Positions 45,036-53,257 of a DNA stretch of 64,000 nt are shown piece after piece. The translations under genes and the position numbers were made by a program. Position 1 is the stretch's first letter; each line of letters opens with the position of its first letter. The stretch is taken from positions 19,019 to 83,018 of the forward strand of contig JBKHXX010000038.1 in NCBI GenBank assembly GCA_046565765.1. Direction: 5' to 3'. Under the pieces are notes generated by a model. The model saw only the letters and a list, made by a program, of their open reading frames with translations, was not told where the DNA came from and ran no database searches. The DNA comes from JBFMCT01 sp046565765 (GTDB lineage Bacteria; Actinomycetota; Acidimicrobiia; Acidimicrobiales; AC-14).

Positions 45036-45181
45036 CCCTCCTCGTCGTCGGCGAGCTCGTGGGGGAAGCGGTCGCGGCACGCCTCGCACCACAGCTCGGG
45101 CTGGTCGCCCGTGCCTCCGGCCGGCCACACGGCGACGAGCTCCTCGTCCTCCTCGCCGGCGCAGTTCTCGCACACCGCCAT
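45032..45181 (-). CDS. Small zinc-ribbon protein
   Basis: 49 residues (ATG 45181 to TAG 45032). Two CxxC pairs (VCENC near residue 4 and WCEAC near residue 32) suggest zinc binding, with an acidic C-terminus. It converges on ponA, overlapping its stop codon by a few bases. No function is known to me. Confidence 0.6.
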   Translation of the reverse strand: MAVCENCAGEEDEELVAVWPAGGTGDQPELWCEACRDRFPHELADDEEG

Positions 45182-45249
45182 CGGCCGGTCACGGTAGCCT
45201 CGGCGCACCGCCGGCAGCCGAAGGGCGCTGGACGGGGAGGAGGAGCACC

Positions 45250-46116
45250 ATGGGGCAACCAGTGACCGTTCCCGGCATCCGAGCCCGAAAGGGCGGCACC
45301 CCGATCGTCATGGTGACCGCCTACGACGCCCCCGGCGGGCGGATCGCCTCCGACGCGGGGGCCGACGTGATCCTGGTCGGCGACTCCCTCGGCATGGTGG
45401 TCCTCGGCTACGACGACACCCTCCAGGTCACCCTCGACGACATGGTCCACCACACCGCCGCGGTGGCCCGGGCCCGCCCCGCGCCGCTGCTGGTCGCCGA
45501 CATGCCGTGGCTCACCTACCACCTGTCGCCCGAGGACACGGTGCGCAACGCCGCCGCCCTGGTCCGGGCCGGGGCGCAGGCGGTGAAGCTGGAGGGTGGG
45601 GCCCGGCGCCTCCCCATGATCGAGGCCCTCCTGGGGGCGGAGATCCCGGTCATGGGCCACCTCGGCCTCACGCCCCAGTCGCTGCACGTGATGGGCGGCT
45701 ACAAGGTCCAGGGCCAGCAGGCCGCGGCCGCCGCCGCCCTGGTGGAGGACGCCACCGCCCTGGCCGCCGCCGGGTGCTTCGCCATCGTCCTCGAGGGCGT
45801 GCCCGCCGAGGTCGCCCGCCTTGTCACCGAGGCGGTCCCCGTGCCCACCATCGGGATCGGCGCCGGGCCCTGGTGTGACGGGCAAGTGCTCGTGTTCCAC
45901 GACCTGCTCGGGCTGGAGGACCGGGTGCTGCCCCGTTTCGTGCGTCGCTACGGGTCGCTCAAGGCCGGCGCCGTCGACGCCCTGTCGGCGTTCGCGGCCG
46001 ACGTGCGCGCCCGCCGCTTCCCGGGCGACGCCGAGAGCTACCACGCGCCGGACGGCGTGGTCGCCGAGGTCGCGTCCGCCCTGGGCATGCAGGGTGCGCG
46101 GAGCCGCCTGGCGTGA
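45250..46116 (+). CDS. panB: 3-methyl-2-oxobutanoate hydroxymethyltransferase
   Basis: 288 residues. Family motifs include VTAYDAPGGRIASDAGAD, VGDSLGMVVLGYDDTL, MPWLTYHLSPED, KLEGGAR and the C-terminal IGIGAGPWCDGQVLV. It makes ketopantoate with methylene-tetrahydrofolate, the first committed step of pantothenate and CoA synthesis. A strong GGAGGAGG lies 5 bases before ATG 45250. Confidence 0.94.
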   Translation: MGQPVTVPGIRARKGGTPIVMVTAYDAPGGRIASDAGADVILVGDSLGMVVLGYDDTLQVTLDDMVHHTAAVARARPAPLLVADMPWLTYHLSPEDTVRNAAALVRAGAQAVKLEGGARRLPMIEALLGAEIPVMGHLGLTPQSLHVMGGYKVQGQQAAAAAALVEDATALAAAGCFAIVLEGVPAEVARLVTEAVPVPTIGIGAGPWCDGQVLVFHDLLGLEDRVLPRFVRRYGSLKAGAVDALSAFAADVRARRFPGDAESYHAPDGVVAEVASALGMQGARSRLA

Positions 46117-46649
46117 CCCGAGTACCCGTCCCCAGCACGCGCACCCTCCAGTGGCTCATCGTGGGGCTGCTGGTGGCCGGCTTCGTCAGCTTCGTGGTGA
46201 AGGGGGCCGACCAGCCCGCCGACCCGTTCCTGCGCGTGGCCTCCCGCCAGCCGGTCGAGGGCTACGGGGAGATCGCCTACCGGGTCAACCGCACCGCCCA
46301 GGCCACGCGCTGCGCCATCCTGGCCCAGAGCGCCATGCAGCAGAGCCGGGGCCTCTACGGGCGCAGCGACCTGGCCGGCTACGACGGCCTCATGTTCTTC
46401 TTCCCGGCCGACGTCACCGCCGGCGTGCCCACCCGCAACACCGGCCTGGCCCTGTCCACCGCCTTCTTCGACTCGGGCGGGCGGTTCCTGACGGCCGTGG
46501 ACAGTGAGCCGTGCGACGACCGGGCCGACTGCCCGGCGCCCGCCCCGCCCGGCCCCTACCGCTACGCCCTCCAGGTCGCCAGGGGCGCCCTGCCCTCGCT
46601 GGGCATAGAGGAGGGGGCGGTGCTCTCGGTGGGAGGGCCCTGCCCGTGA
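46113..46649 (+). CDS. DUF192 protein, membrane anchored
   Basis: 178 residues: an N-terminal membrane helix (WLIVGLLVAGFVSFVV) and the DUF192 domain with GLYGRSDLAGYDGLMFFFP and STAFFDSGGRFLTAVDSEPC, then PYRYALQVARGAL. The family is found in the envelope of many bacteria; role unclear. The start overlaps the panB stop. Confidence 0.82.
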   Translation: MTRVPVPSTRTLQWLIVGLLVAGFVSFVVKGADQPADPFLRVASRQPVEGYGEIAYRVNRTAQATRCAILAQSAMQQSRGLYGRSDLAGYDGLMFFFPADVTAGVPTRNTGLALSTAFFDSGGRFLTAVDSEPCDDRADCPAPAPPGPYRYALQVARGALPSLGIEEGAVLSVGGPCP

Positions 46650-46663
46650 GGAACGCCCGAGGT

Positions 46664-46709
46664 GACGCCCATCGCTCGAGCCCCCAGTCAACCCCGAGCG
46701 ATAGGCGTC
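46664..46709. terminator. Inverted repeat between DUF192 and sigma-fusion genes
   Basis: GACGCC-ATCGCTCG (46664-46678) is complementary, with one mismatch, to CGAGCGAT-GGCGTC (46695-46709), a 15-base stem with a 16-base loop. It lies after the DUF192 stop; a terminator or a leader for the next gene is possible. Confidence 0.45.
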
Positions 46710-46737
46710 GACCAGGAGACGTGCGAACGAACGACTG

Positions 46738-48630
46738 ATGACGCGGTTCTCGGGGAAAATTGCGGCGGTGCGCCGGACCGACGAGTTCGAGGAGCTCTAC
46801 CGCACCCACGCGCCGGCTGCGTGGCGGGTGGCCTGGGTCATCCTGCGCAACCCCGACGACGCCGCCGACGCCGTGGCCGAGGCCTTCGCCCGGCTGTACA
46901 CGGCTTCCGTGCCGGCCGAGGCCGACGTCCGGGCCTACCTGCTGGCCACCGTGCGGAACACGTCCATCGACGTGCTGCGAAAGTCCCGGCGGGTCGAGAT
47001 GGGCGCCGCGGTGGAGGACGGAGCTCCGGGGATGGAGCCGCCCGACCCGGCCGTCGCGGGGGAGAACCGGGCCTACATGGCCCAGGCCTTCGCCGAACTG
47101 CCCGAGCGTTGGCGGTCGGCGCTGTGGCTCATCGACGTCGAGGAGCTGTCCACCCGCGACGCCGGCTCGATCCTGGGTGTGACCCCGAACACCGCCGCCC
47201 AGCTCGCCAGCCGGGCCCGCGGCCGGGTGCGCCAGCAGTTCCTCCAGTTCCACGTGGCCAACCACGTGCGCCCGCCTTGCCGCACCACCGTGGACCTCCT
47301 GGGCGCCCACGCGGCCGGTACCCTGCCGCCCGTCCGCCGGGCCAGGGTCGACGCCCATCTGGCCGGCTGCCGCGAGTGCAGCGCCCGCCGGTCCGAGCTG
47401 GAAGACCTTCGCGTCGCCCTGCGGGGCATGCCGCCGCCCGTACCTCTCGCCCTGCTCGACTGGCACGCACCCCGGTCCCGGGGCTCGTTCATGGCCGTGC
47501 TGGAGCAACTCCAGGCGGCGCCGTCGACGGTGGCGGCCGAGGTCGTGGCTTACGCCTCGCCGGTCATGTCGGCCGCGGGCGAGCGGGTGGTGGCCGCCGC
47601 CGCCGCTGCCGTCCTGGTGGCCGGGATGTCGGTGGCCGCCCTGCGGGGGACCGCCCCACCCGCCCCCGCCGACCCCGGTGAGCCGGCGGTCGTGGCCGTC
47701 GCCGCCCCCGCGCCCGGGCCCGCACCCGCGGTCGGGCCCGGCGGTGGGCAGCCTGCCTCGGGAGGGCCGGCCCGGCCCGCCGGCGGGGCGGCGACATCGC
47801 CGGCAACGGCCCCCGCTTCGGCCGGACGCACCGGTCCCGCGGTCGGTCCGGGATCATCGGTGGCCCCGGCCGCCCCGAGCCTGCCCCACGCCATGCCGCC
47901 GACCGTGCCCGGTCCGTCGCCCCTGAGCGCGCCCGTGAACGTGCCTGCGGTCGGGCCGGCGGCGGCGGCGGTCGTGCCCGCGCTGGCGGGCGCCACCACG
48001 CCGTTGGTCACCGGCCTGGCCGGCGGGTTGGCGCCTCTCCCGCCGGCCGGACCGCCGTCTCCCGTCGCACCGTTGGGTGGCTCCGTCGCCCTCCCGGGCG
48101 TTCCCGCTGCCGCGATCCTTCCCAGCCCCACCGTGCTCTCGTCCCCACCGACGCTGCCGGGGGCCGTCCCCCAGGTGGAGGGGGTGCTGCGGTCGGCCCC
48201 GGCGGCCGCCACCCCGCTGACCGGGGCCCTGTCCCCGGTGCCGGTGGTCCACGGCGCTCTGCCGAGCCTCCTCACCCCGCCCGGATCGCTGCCCGCCACC
48301 ATCCCCCCCGCCGGCCTCCCGCCCCTCGGCCTCCCGCCCGCCCAGCTGCCACCGGCCCAGCTCCCACCGGCCCAGCTCCCACCGGCCCAGCTGCCGCCGG
48401 CCCAGCTCCCGCCGGCCCAACTCCCGGCCGCCCAGCTCCCGCCTGCGACGGTGCCCCCCGCCACCGTCCCGGTCGCCGCTCCGGCGCCGGTCGGTGGGGC
48501 CGTCTCGACCGTCGACAACACCGTCACGTCGGTCCTTCCCGGCGCTCCGGGGGTAGGCGCGACGGTCGGGGGCGCGGTGGGTGCGCTGGGCTCGGCGGTT
48601 CCCGCACCGGGCGGGCCGCTGACGAACTAG
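46738..48630 (+). CDS. ECF sigma factor fused to anti-sigma-like zinc finger and membrane domain
   Basis: 630 residues. Sigma region 2 (about 15-85: EELYRTHAPAAWRVA, DAADAVAEAFARLY) and region 4 (about 115-175: LWLIDVEELSTRDAGSILGV) are followed by a zinc-finger region with C181, H207, C211 and C214 (HxxxCxxC), a membrane helix (about 284-303) and an outer Pro-rich domain of 320 residues with seven 5-residue repeats of PPAQL type. A sigma and its anti-sigma usually occur as two genes; here they form one chain. Confidence 0.85.
   Translation: MTRFSGKIAAVRRTDEFEELYRTHAPAAWRVAWVILRNPDDAADAVAEAFARLYTASVPAEADVRAYLLATVRNTSIDVLRKSRRVEMGAAVEDGAPGMEPPDPAVAGENRAYMAQAFAELPERWRSALWLIDVEELSTRDAGSILGVTPNTAAQLASRARGRVRQQFLQFHVANHVRPPCRTTVDLLGAHAAGTLPPVRRARVDAHLAGCRECSARRSELEDLRVALRGMPPPVPLALLDWHAPRSRGSFMAVLEQLQAAPSTVAAEVVAYASPVMSAAGERVVAAAAAAVLVAGMSVAALRGTAPPAPADPGEPAVVAVAAPAPGPAPAVGPGGGQPASGGPARPAGGAATSPATAPASAGRTGPAVGPGSSVAPAAPSLPHAMPPTVPGPSPLSAPVNVPAVGPAAAAVVPALAGATTPLVTGLAGGLAPLPPAGPPSPVAPLGGSVALPGVPAAAILPSPTVLSSPPTLPGAVPQVEGVLRSAPAAATPLTGALSPVPVVHGALPSLLTPPGSLPATIPPAGLPPLGLPPAQLPPAQLPPAQLPPAQLPPAQLPPAQLPAAQLPPATVPPATVPVAAPAPVGGAVSTVDNTVTSVLPGAPGVGATVGGAVGALGSAVPAPGGPLTN
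48341..48445 (+). repeat. 15-base tandem repeat, seven units, in the sigma-fusion gene
   Basis: Seven near-identical 15-base units based on CCCAGCTCCCACCGG, encoding PAQLP repeats. Synonymous changes between units suggest recent expansion and slipped replication. They fall in the outer domain of the fused sigma/anti-sigma protein. Confidence 0.85.
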
Positions 48631-48652
48631 CGTTGCGGCCCGGGGGGAGCGC

Positions 48653-48687
48653 GCCGGCCTCGGGTTCCCCCAGCCCCCGGGGCCGGC
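48653..48687. terminator. Hairpin after the sigma-fusion gene, before rpsF
   Basis: GCCGGCC (48653-48659) and GGCCGGC (48681-48687) flank an inner CGGG / CCCG pair, forming a GC-rich stem soon after the stop at 48630. A factor-independent terminator would normally be followed by T residues, which are absent here, so termination is only probable. The rest of the 219-base spacer to rpsF shows nothing clear. Confidence 0.45.
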
Positions 48688-48849
48688 CCTCCCCTGTCGA
48701 ACCACCGGAACGCTCGCTGTCACACCCCCCGGCCAGACTCGTCGCCGTGTCGGGTTACCATGCGAGCCACAACAGAAGACCCTGCTTCCCGTCCCGCGCG
48801 GGGAGCCCTGGCCACGGGGCCGAGGTCCAGAGGGAGGCGATGGACGCGC

Positions 48850-49251
48850 ATGCGCCCGTATGAAGTCATGGTCATCTACGACCCCAGCCTGGAGGAAGAC
48901 GCCATCCGGGGGGCGGTCGACCGCACCACCGAGCTGATCCGTGCCCGCGGTGGCAACCCCGGCCGGGTCGACCGGTGGGGCAAGCGCCGCTTGGCCTACG
49001 AGATCCGCCACCAGCGCGAGGGCTACTACGTGCTGGTGGAGGCGTCGGCCGAGCCAGGGGTCATGGCCGAGGTCGACCGGGCCCTGCTCCTGGCCGACGA
49101 CGTGCTCCGCCACAAGGTGATCCGCCTGCCCGACCGCATCGCCGGGCGCCCCAACCGCTCCACCGGCCGTCCCGGCCCGGAGCCGGGAGCGCCGGCCGGC
49201 ATCGCCGCCGACGAGGCGGCCGGCAGCATCCCGCGTCCGAACGGAGCGTGA
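48850..49251 (+). CDS. rpsF: 30S ribosomal protein S6
   Basis: 133 residues: MRPYEVMVIYDPSLEED start and GKRRLAYEIRHQREGYYVLV, typical of S6, with a Pro/Ala-rich tail. A GGGAGG at 48832-48837 is 12 bases before this ATG but only 2 before another ATG (48840), which opens a 7-codon frame; the latter may be chance. S6 binds S18 in the small subunit. Confidence 0.93.
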   Translation: MRPYEVMVIYDPSLEEDAIRGAVDRTTELIRARGGNPGRVDRWGKRRLAYEIRHQREGYYVLVEASAEPGVMAEVDRALLLADDVLRHKVIRLPDRIAGRPNRSTGRPGPEPGAPAGIAADEAAGSIPRPNGA

Positions 49252-49255
49252 GCAC

Positions 49256-49708
49256 ATGTCCAACGGCAACTCAGTCACCCTTGTCGGCAACGTCACCCGA
49301 GACCCCGAGCTGCGGTTCACCAACACCGGCCAGGCCACGGCCACCTTCGGCCTGGCCGTCAACCGCATGTGGACCGACCGCCAGACCAACGAGCGCCGGG
49401 AGGCGACGTCGTTCTTCGACATCGTCTGCTGGCGGGAGATGGCGGAGAACGTGAGCGAGTCCCTGCAGAAGGGGGCCCGGGTGGTGGTCACCGGCCGCCT
49501 CGAGCAGCGCAGCTGGGAGACGCCCGATGGCGACCGGCGCTCGAAGGTCGAGGTCGTCGCCGACGAGGTCGGCCCCTCGCTGCGGTGGGCCACCGCCGAG
49601 ATCCGCAAGAACGACAGGAGGGGGCCGTCCGATGGCGGCCCCTCCCGCCCGCCGGCCCCCTCCGGTGACCCGGGGCCGACCTATGACTACGGGGAGGAAC
49701 CGTTCTGA
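49256..49708 (+). CDS. ssb: Single-stranded DNA-binding protein
   Basis: 150 residues: an OB-fold (VTLVGNVTRDPELRFTNTGQ, SFFDIVCWREMAENV), a short Pro/Gly linker and the acidic tip DYGEEPF that recruits partners. It coats single-stranded DNA at the fork. Located between rpsF and rpsR, with a 1-base overlap to the latter. Confidence 0.95.
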   Translation: MSNGNSVTLVGNVTRDPELRFTNTGQATATFGLAVNRMWTDRQTNERREATSFFDIVCWREMAENVSESLQKGARVVVTGRLEQRSWETPDGDRRSKVEVVADEVGPSLRWATAEIRKNDRRGPSDGGPSRPPAPSGDPGPTYDYGEEPF

Positions 49709-50151
49709 TGGCCCGTGACCGCGACCGGGACCGCGATCGGCGGCGTACTCCGAAAGACAGCGGCCGCCGGGTCAAGAAGAAGATCTGCATCTTCTGCAAG
49801 GAGCACATCGAGTGGGTCGACTACAAGGATGTCAACCTGCTCCGCCGCTTCATGTCCGACCGGGGCAAGATCCGTGCCCGCCGGGTGTCCGGCAACTGCA
49901 CCCAGCACCAGCGTGACGTGGCCATCGCCATCAAGACCGCCCGTGAGCTGGCCCTGCTGCCCTACACCCAGCGGGCGGTGAACGAGCGCGGACCCGGTGG
50001 CCGCGGCGGTCGTCCGCCCCGTGACGGCGGGGGTGGGCGCCCCGGCTACGGCGCTCCGCCTGCGGTCCCAGCCGGCGACACCGTCGACGACGGCGTCGTC
50101 GACGTCGACGTGCCCGACGTCGACGAGGGCGTGGAGGAGGAGGCCGGGTGA
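49708..50151 (+). CDS. rpsR: 30S ribosomal protein S18, with C-terminal extension
   Basis: 147 residues. The S18 core occupies about residues 1-90 (CIFCKEHIEWVDYKDVNLLRRF, ARRVSGNCTQHQRDVAIAI) with cysteines of a zinc-type site in CIFC and NCTQH. A Gly/Pro-rich and then acidic tail of 55 residues, ending VDEGVEEEAG, is longer than in most bacteria. Overlaps rplI by 4 bases. Confidence 0.93.
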   Translation: MARDRDRDRDRRRTPKDSGRRVKKKICIFCKEHIEWVDYKDVNLLRRFMSDRGKIRARRVSGNCTQHQRDVAIAIKTARELALLPYTQRAVNERGPGGRGGRPPRDGGGGRPGYGAPPAVPAGDTVDDGVVDVDVPDVDEGVEEEAG

Positions 50152-50594
50152 AGGTCATCCTGAGGTCCGACGTGGCCAACGTGGGCCGCAAGGGCGACGT
50201 GCTCGACGTCTCCGACGGGTTCGCCCGCAACTACCTGGTGCCCAAGGGGCTGGCCCTGCGGGCCACCGACGGCGCCGTGGCCCAGGCCGCGGCCATGCGC
50301 CGCGCCCGCGACCTCAAGGACGCTCGCGATCGCGAGGGCGCCGAGGAGATCGCCCGCCGGCTCACGCCCACCGTCATCCGCCTCTCCGCCCGCTCCGGGC
50401 CCGAGGGTCGCCTGTTCGGCTCGGTGACCGCCGCCGATGTGGCCGAGGCCGTCGCCGCCCAGGCCGGCGTGGAGCTCGACCGGCGCCGCATCCACCTCGA
50501 GGAGCCGATCAAGAACGTCGGGAGCCACGAGATCGCGGTGCGGCTGCACACCGACGTCGAAGTCCGCCTCCAGGTCGAGATCGTTCCCCAGTAA
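50148..50594 (+). CDS. rplI: 50S ribosomal protein L9
   Basis: 148 residues. MKVILRSDVANVGRKGDVLDVSDGFARNYLVPKG is the L9 N-terminal domain, followed by the long central helix and a C-terminal domain with GRLFGSVTAADVAEAV. It binds 23S rRNA and helps reading-frame fidelity. GTG start overlapping the rpsR stop. Confidence 0.95.
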   Translation: MKVILRSDVANVGRKGDVLDVSDGFARNYLVPKGLALRATDGAVAQAAAMRRARDLKDARDREGAEEIARRLTPTVIRLSARSGPEGRLFGSVTAADVAEAVAAQAGVELDRRRIHLEEPIKNVGSHEIAVRLHTDVEVRLQVEIVPQ

Positions 50595-50638
50595 CCAACA
50601 CGCATGGCGTGCCCCCGATCCTGCCGCGGGTATCCTGA

Positions 50639-50652
50639 CGAACATATGTTCG
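50639..50652. promoter_or_regulatory. LexA/SOS-box-like palindrome upstream of dnaB
   Basis: CGAACATATGTTCG is a perfect 14-base palindrome fitting the actinobacterial/Gram-positive LexA operator CGAACNNNNGTTCG. A TATCCT resembling a -10 box lies at 50631-50636, just before it. The spacer between rplI and dnaB could thus carry an SOS-controlled promoter. It lies about 90 bases before dnaB. Confidence 0.6.
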
Positions 50653-50682
50653 GTCACGACCTGCTCCCACAGCCGCCCCGAG

Positions 50683-50704
50683 TTATCCCCAGGCCAAATC
50701 CACA
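50683..50704. promoter_or_regulatory. Two DnaA-box-like sites before dnaB
   Basis: TTATCCCCA (50683-50691) differs by one base from TTATCCACA, and AAATCCACA (50696-50704) by two, both in the same orientation and 13 bases apart. They lie 40-60 bases upstream of dnaB. DnaA control of dnaB is possible. Confidence 0.4.
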
Positions 50705-50743
50705 GGGCTTCCTCCTAGCGACCAGCAGGGCCGGCCCGGCAGG

Positions 50744-53149
50744 GTGACATCGCCGATGGTCCAGCCCCTCGACGACGCGCGCCGCCGCCGGCTTCCCTCC
50801 GGAGGCAGCGGAGGGTCGCGGGTCCCGCCGCACAACCTCGAGGCCGAGGAGTCCCTGCTGGGGGCCATGCTCCTCAGCCGCGACGCCATCGTCTCGGCCG
50901 TCGAGGTGCAGCTGAGCCCGGGCGACTTCTACAAGCCGGCCCACGGCCACATCTTCGACGCCATCAGCTCCATCTACGCCCAGGGAGAGCCGGCCGACCC
51001 GGTCACGGTCGCCGAGGAGCTGAGGCGGGCCGGCCTCCTCGACAACGTCGGCGGCACCGGGGCCCTCGTCGCCCTCCAGGCCAACACCCCGGCCATCGGC
51101 AACGCCGCCCGCTACGCCCGCATCGTCGAGGAGCACGCCCTGCTGCGCAAGCTCATCGGCGTGGCCGGCGACATCGCCGAGATGGGGTACTCCGTCCCCG
51201 ACGACGTCACCGCCGCCATCGACGACGCCGAGGCCCTCATCTTCGACGTGGCCCAGCGCCGGGTCACCGACACCCTGGCCCCGCTGCGCGACCTTCTCGA
51301 GCGCCACCTCGACCACATCGAGGCGCTCTACGAGCGGGGCGACGACATCACCGGCGTGCCCACCGGCTACCTCGACCTCGACCAGCAGCTCGCCGGCCTG
51401 CAACCGTCCAACCTCGTCATCGTCGGCGGCCGCCCGGGCACGGGCAAGGCGCTGGCCCTCGACACCCCCGTCCCCACGCCGTCGGGATGGACCACCATGG
51501 GCCAACTGCACCCCGGCCACCGGGTCCTCGACGCCCAGGGCCAGCCGTGCACGGTCACCTTCGCCACCCCCGTGCAGCGCGGCCGCCGGTGCTTCGAGGT
51601 CTCCTTCGACGACGGCTCCGCGCTCGTGGCCGACGCCGACCACCAGTGGGTCGCGGCCGACGGAGCGGGCCCGGCCCAGATCGTCACCACCGCCCGCATG
51701 CTGGCGGGCGGGCGGTGGCACGTGCCGCTGACCCAGCCCCTCGACCTGCCCGACGCCGACCTGCCCGTCGACCCCTACGTGCTGGGCTGCTGGCTGGGCG
51801 ACGGCCGGTCCTCGGCCGGGGAGATGCGGGTGGGCGAGGCCGACTGGCGGCACTTCCACGGCGAGTTCACCACCGCCGGCTACGCCTTTCAATGGCGGGC
51901 CCGGCGCGAGGCGGCCGCCCCCACCAGCCCCCTGGGGTTCGCCTGGGCGGGACGACCCGGCGCACCACTGCGGGTGCTCTCGAGCGAGCTGCGGGCGGCC
52001 GGCCTGGGCCCGGGCGACGGGCCGAAGCACGTGCCCGCCGCCTACCTGCGAGCCTCGGCCAAGCAGCGACTGGCCCTGCTGCAGGGGCTGTGCGACCGGG
52101 CCGGCCACGTCGCCGACTCGGGCGCGGTCGAGCTGCGGTCGGGGAGCGGCCCGCTCCTCCGCCAAGCCCGGGAGCTGGCATGCTCCCTCGGCCACGTGGT
52201 GGGCCCGCTGCGGCTGCGCCGGGTGCGCAGGGCCCGTGGCGGCGTGGCCACGTCGTGGTCGCTGCGCTGGTTCCCCCTCGACCCTGTCTTCCGCCTGCCC
52301 CGCAAGGCGGCCCGCCTCGACCCCGGGCGGGTGCCGGCGCGGGCCACCCGCCGGGCGGTGGTGGCCATCCGTCCCGTCGCGTCCGTGCCGGTGCGGTGCA
52401 TCACCGTCGACTCCCCCTCGGCCGTCTACCTGGCGGGCGAGTCGATGGTCCCCACCCACAACACGTCGTTCGCCCTGGGCATCGTGGCCCACGCCGCTCT
52501 CGAGAGCCGCACCCCCGTCCTCATGTTCTCCCTGGAGATGAGCCACCTCGAGCTCACCCAACGGCTGCTGTGCGCCGAAGCCCGCGTCGACGCCACCCGC
52601 ATGCGCAACGGCCGCCTGCTGGAGTCCGACTGGCCCAAGATCAGCCACGCCGTGGGCCGCCTGGCCGAGTCCCCCGTCTTCATCGACGACAACCCCCGCC
52701 TGACCGTCATGGAGATCCGGGCCAAGGCCCGCCGCCTCAAGAGCCGGGCCGGCCTCGGCCTGATCGTCATCGACTACCTCCAGCTGATGACCGGCCGCAC
52801 CAACGCCGAGAACCGCCAGGTCGAGGTGTCGGAGATCTCCCGCGGCCTCAAGATCCTCGCCCGCGAGCTCCAGGTGCCGGTGATCGCCCTCTCCCAGCTG
52901 TCCCGGAACCTCGAGACCCGGGCCGACAAGCGCCCCGTCCTCGCCGACCTGCGGGAGTCGGGCTCGTTGGAGCAGGACGCCGACGTGGTCATCTTCCTGT
53001 ACCGCGACGAGGTCTACAACCGGGACTCACCCGACCGGGGCACGGCCGAGGTCATCGTGGCCAAGCACCGCAACGGGCCCACCGGCATGACCCAGCTGGC
53101 CTTCCTCGACCACTACACCCGCTTCGCCAACATGGCCAAGGGGGTGTGA
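50744..53149 (+). CDS. dnaB: Replicative DNA helicase DnaB with intein
   Basis: 801 residues: an extein of about 463 residues split by a 338-residue intein inside the Walker A loop (GGRPGTGK / TSFALGI). The N-terminal domain (NLEAEESLLGAMLLSRDAI) and the RecA-like domain (FSLEMSHLELTQRLLCAEA, LIVIDYLQLM, LSQLSRNLETRADKRPVLADLRESG) are intact. It unwinds DNA at the fork. Splicing is required to rebuild the ATP site. GTG 50744 is used; ATG 50756 is an alternative with a better ribosome site. rpsF-ssb-rpsR-rplI-dnaB order as in Mycobacterium. Confidence 0.95.
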   Translation: MTSPMVQPLDDARRRRLPSGGSGGSRVPPHNLEAEESLLGAMLLSRDAIVSAVEVQLSPGDFYKPAHGHIFDAISSIYAQGEPADPVTVAEELRRAGLLDNVGGTGALVALQANTPAIGNAARYARIVEEHALLRKLIGVAGDIAEMGYSVPDDVTAAIDDAEALIFDVAQRRVTDTLAPLRDLLERHLDHIEALYERGDDITGVPTGYLDLDQQLAGLQPSNLVIVGGRPGTGKALALDTPVPTPSGWTTMGQLHPGHRVLDAQGQPCTVTFATPVQRGRRCFEVSFDDGSALVADADHQWVAADGAGPAQIVTTARMLAGGRWHVPLTQPLDLPDADLPVDPYVLGCWLGDGRSSAGEMRVGEADWRHFHGEFTTAGYAFQWRARREAAAPTSPLGFAWAGRPGAPLRVLSSELRAAGLGPGDGPKHVPAAYLRASAKQRLALLQGLCDRAGHVADSGAVELRSGSGPLLRQARELACSLGHVVGPLRLRRVRRARGGVATSWSLRWFPLDPVFRLPRKAARLDPGRVPARATRRAVVAIRPVASVPVRCITVDSPSAVYLAGESMVPTHNTSFALGIVAHAALESRTPVLMFSLEMSHLELTQRLLCAEARVDATRMRNGRLLESDWPKISHAVGRLAESPVFIDDNPRLTVMEIRAKARRLKSRAGLGLIVIDYLQLMTGRTNAENRQVEVSEISRGLKILARELQVPVIALSQLSRNLETRADKRPVLADLRESGSLEQDADVVIFLYRDEVYNRDSPDRGTAEVIVAKHRNGPTGMTQLAFLDHYTRFANMAKGV
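51449..52462 (+). other. DnaB intein, class 3 type (Ala1, WCT motif)
   Basis: 338 residues starting ALALDTPVPTPSGWT and ending MVPTHN before Thr. There is no Cys/Ser/Thr at position 1. Instead the class 3 triad is visible: Trp in block B (DADHQWVAAD), Cys in block F (VRCITVD) and Thr in block G (PTHN). The endonuclease region has LGCWLGDG for block C but LLQGLCDRAG at block E, with the acidic pair changed, so homing activity is probably lost. It is inserted in the P-loop site also used by other DnaB inteins. Confidence 0.9.
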
Positions 53150-53257
53150 CAGGCGTGTGTAGGCGCTCTGCCAAGTCCGGAGCTCTCGCCGAGATTCGGA
53201 TTGAGTTCGGAGTCGGCTGCATAGATGCCCTAACTTCCTTGATATTGAGAATCAGCC

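Noticed and set aside
48341..48445. CRISPR-like regular repeat
   Set aside because: The 15-base units are contiguous without spacers, in frame and encode PAQLP.
48840..48863. Seven-codon leader ORF before rpsF
   Set aside because: It overlaps the rpsF start and has GGGAGG too close (2 bases); likely chance.
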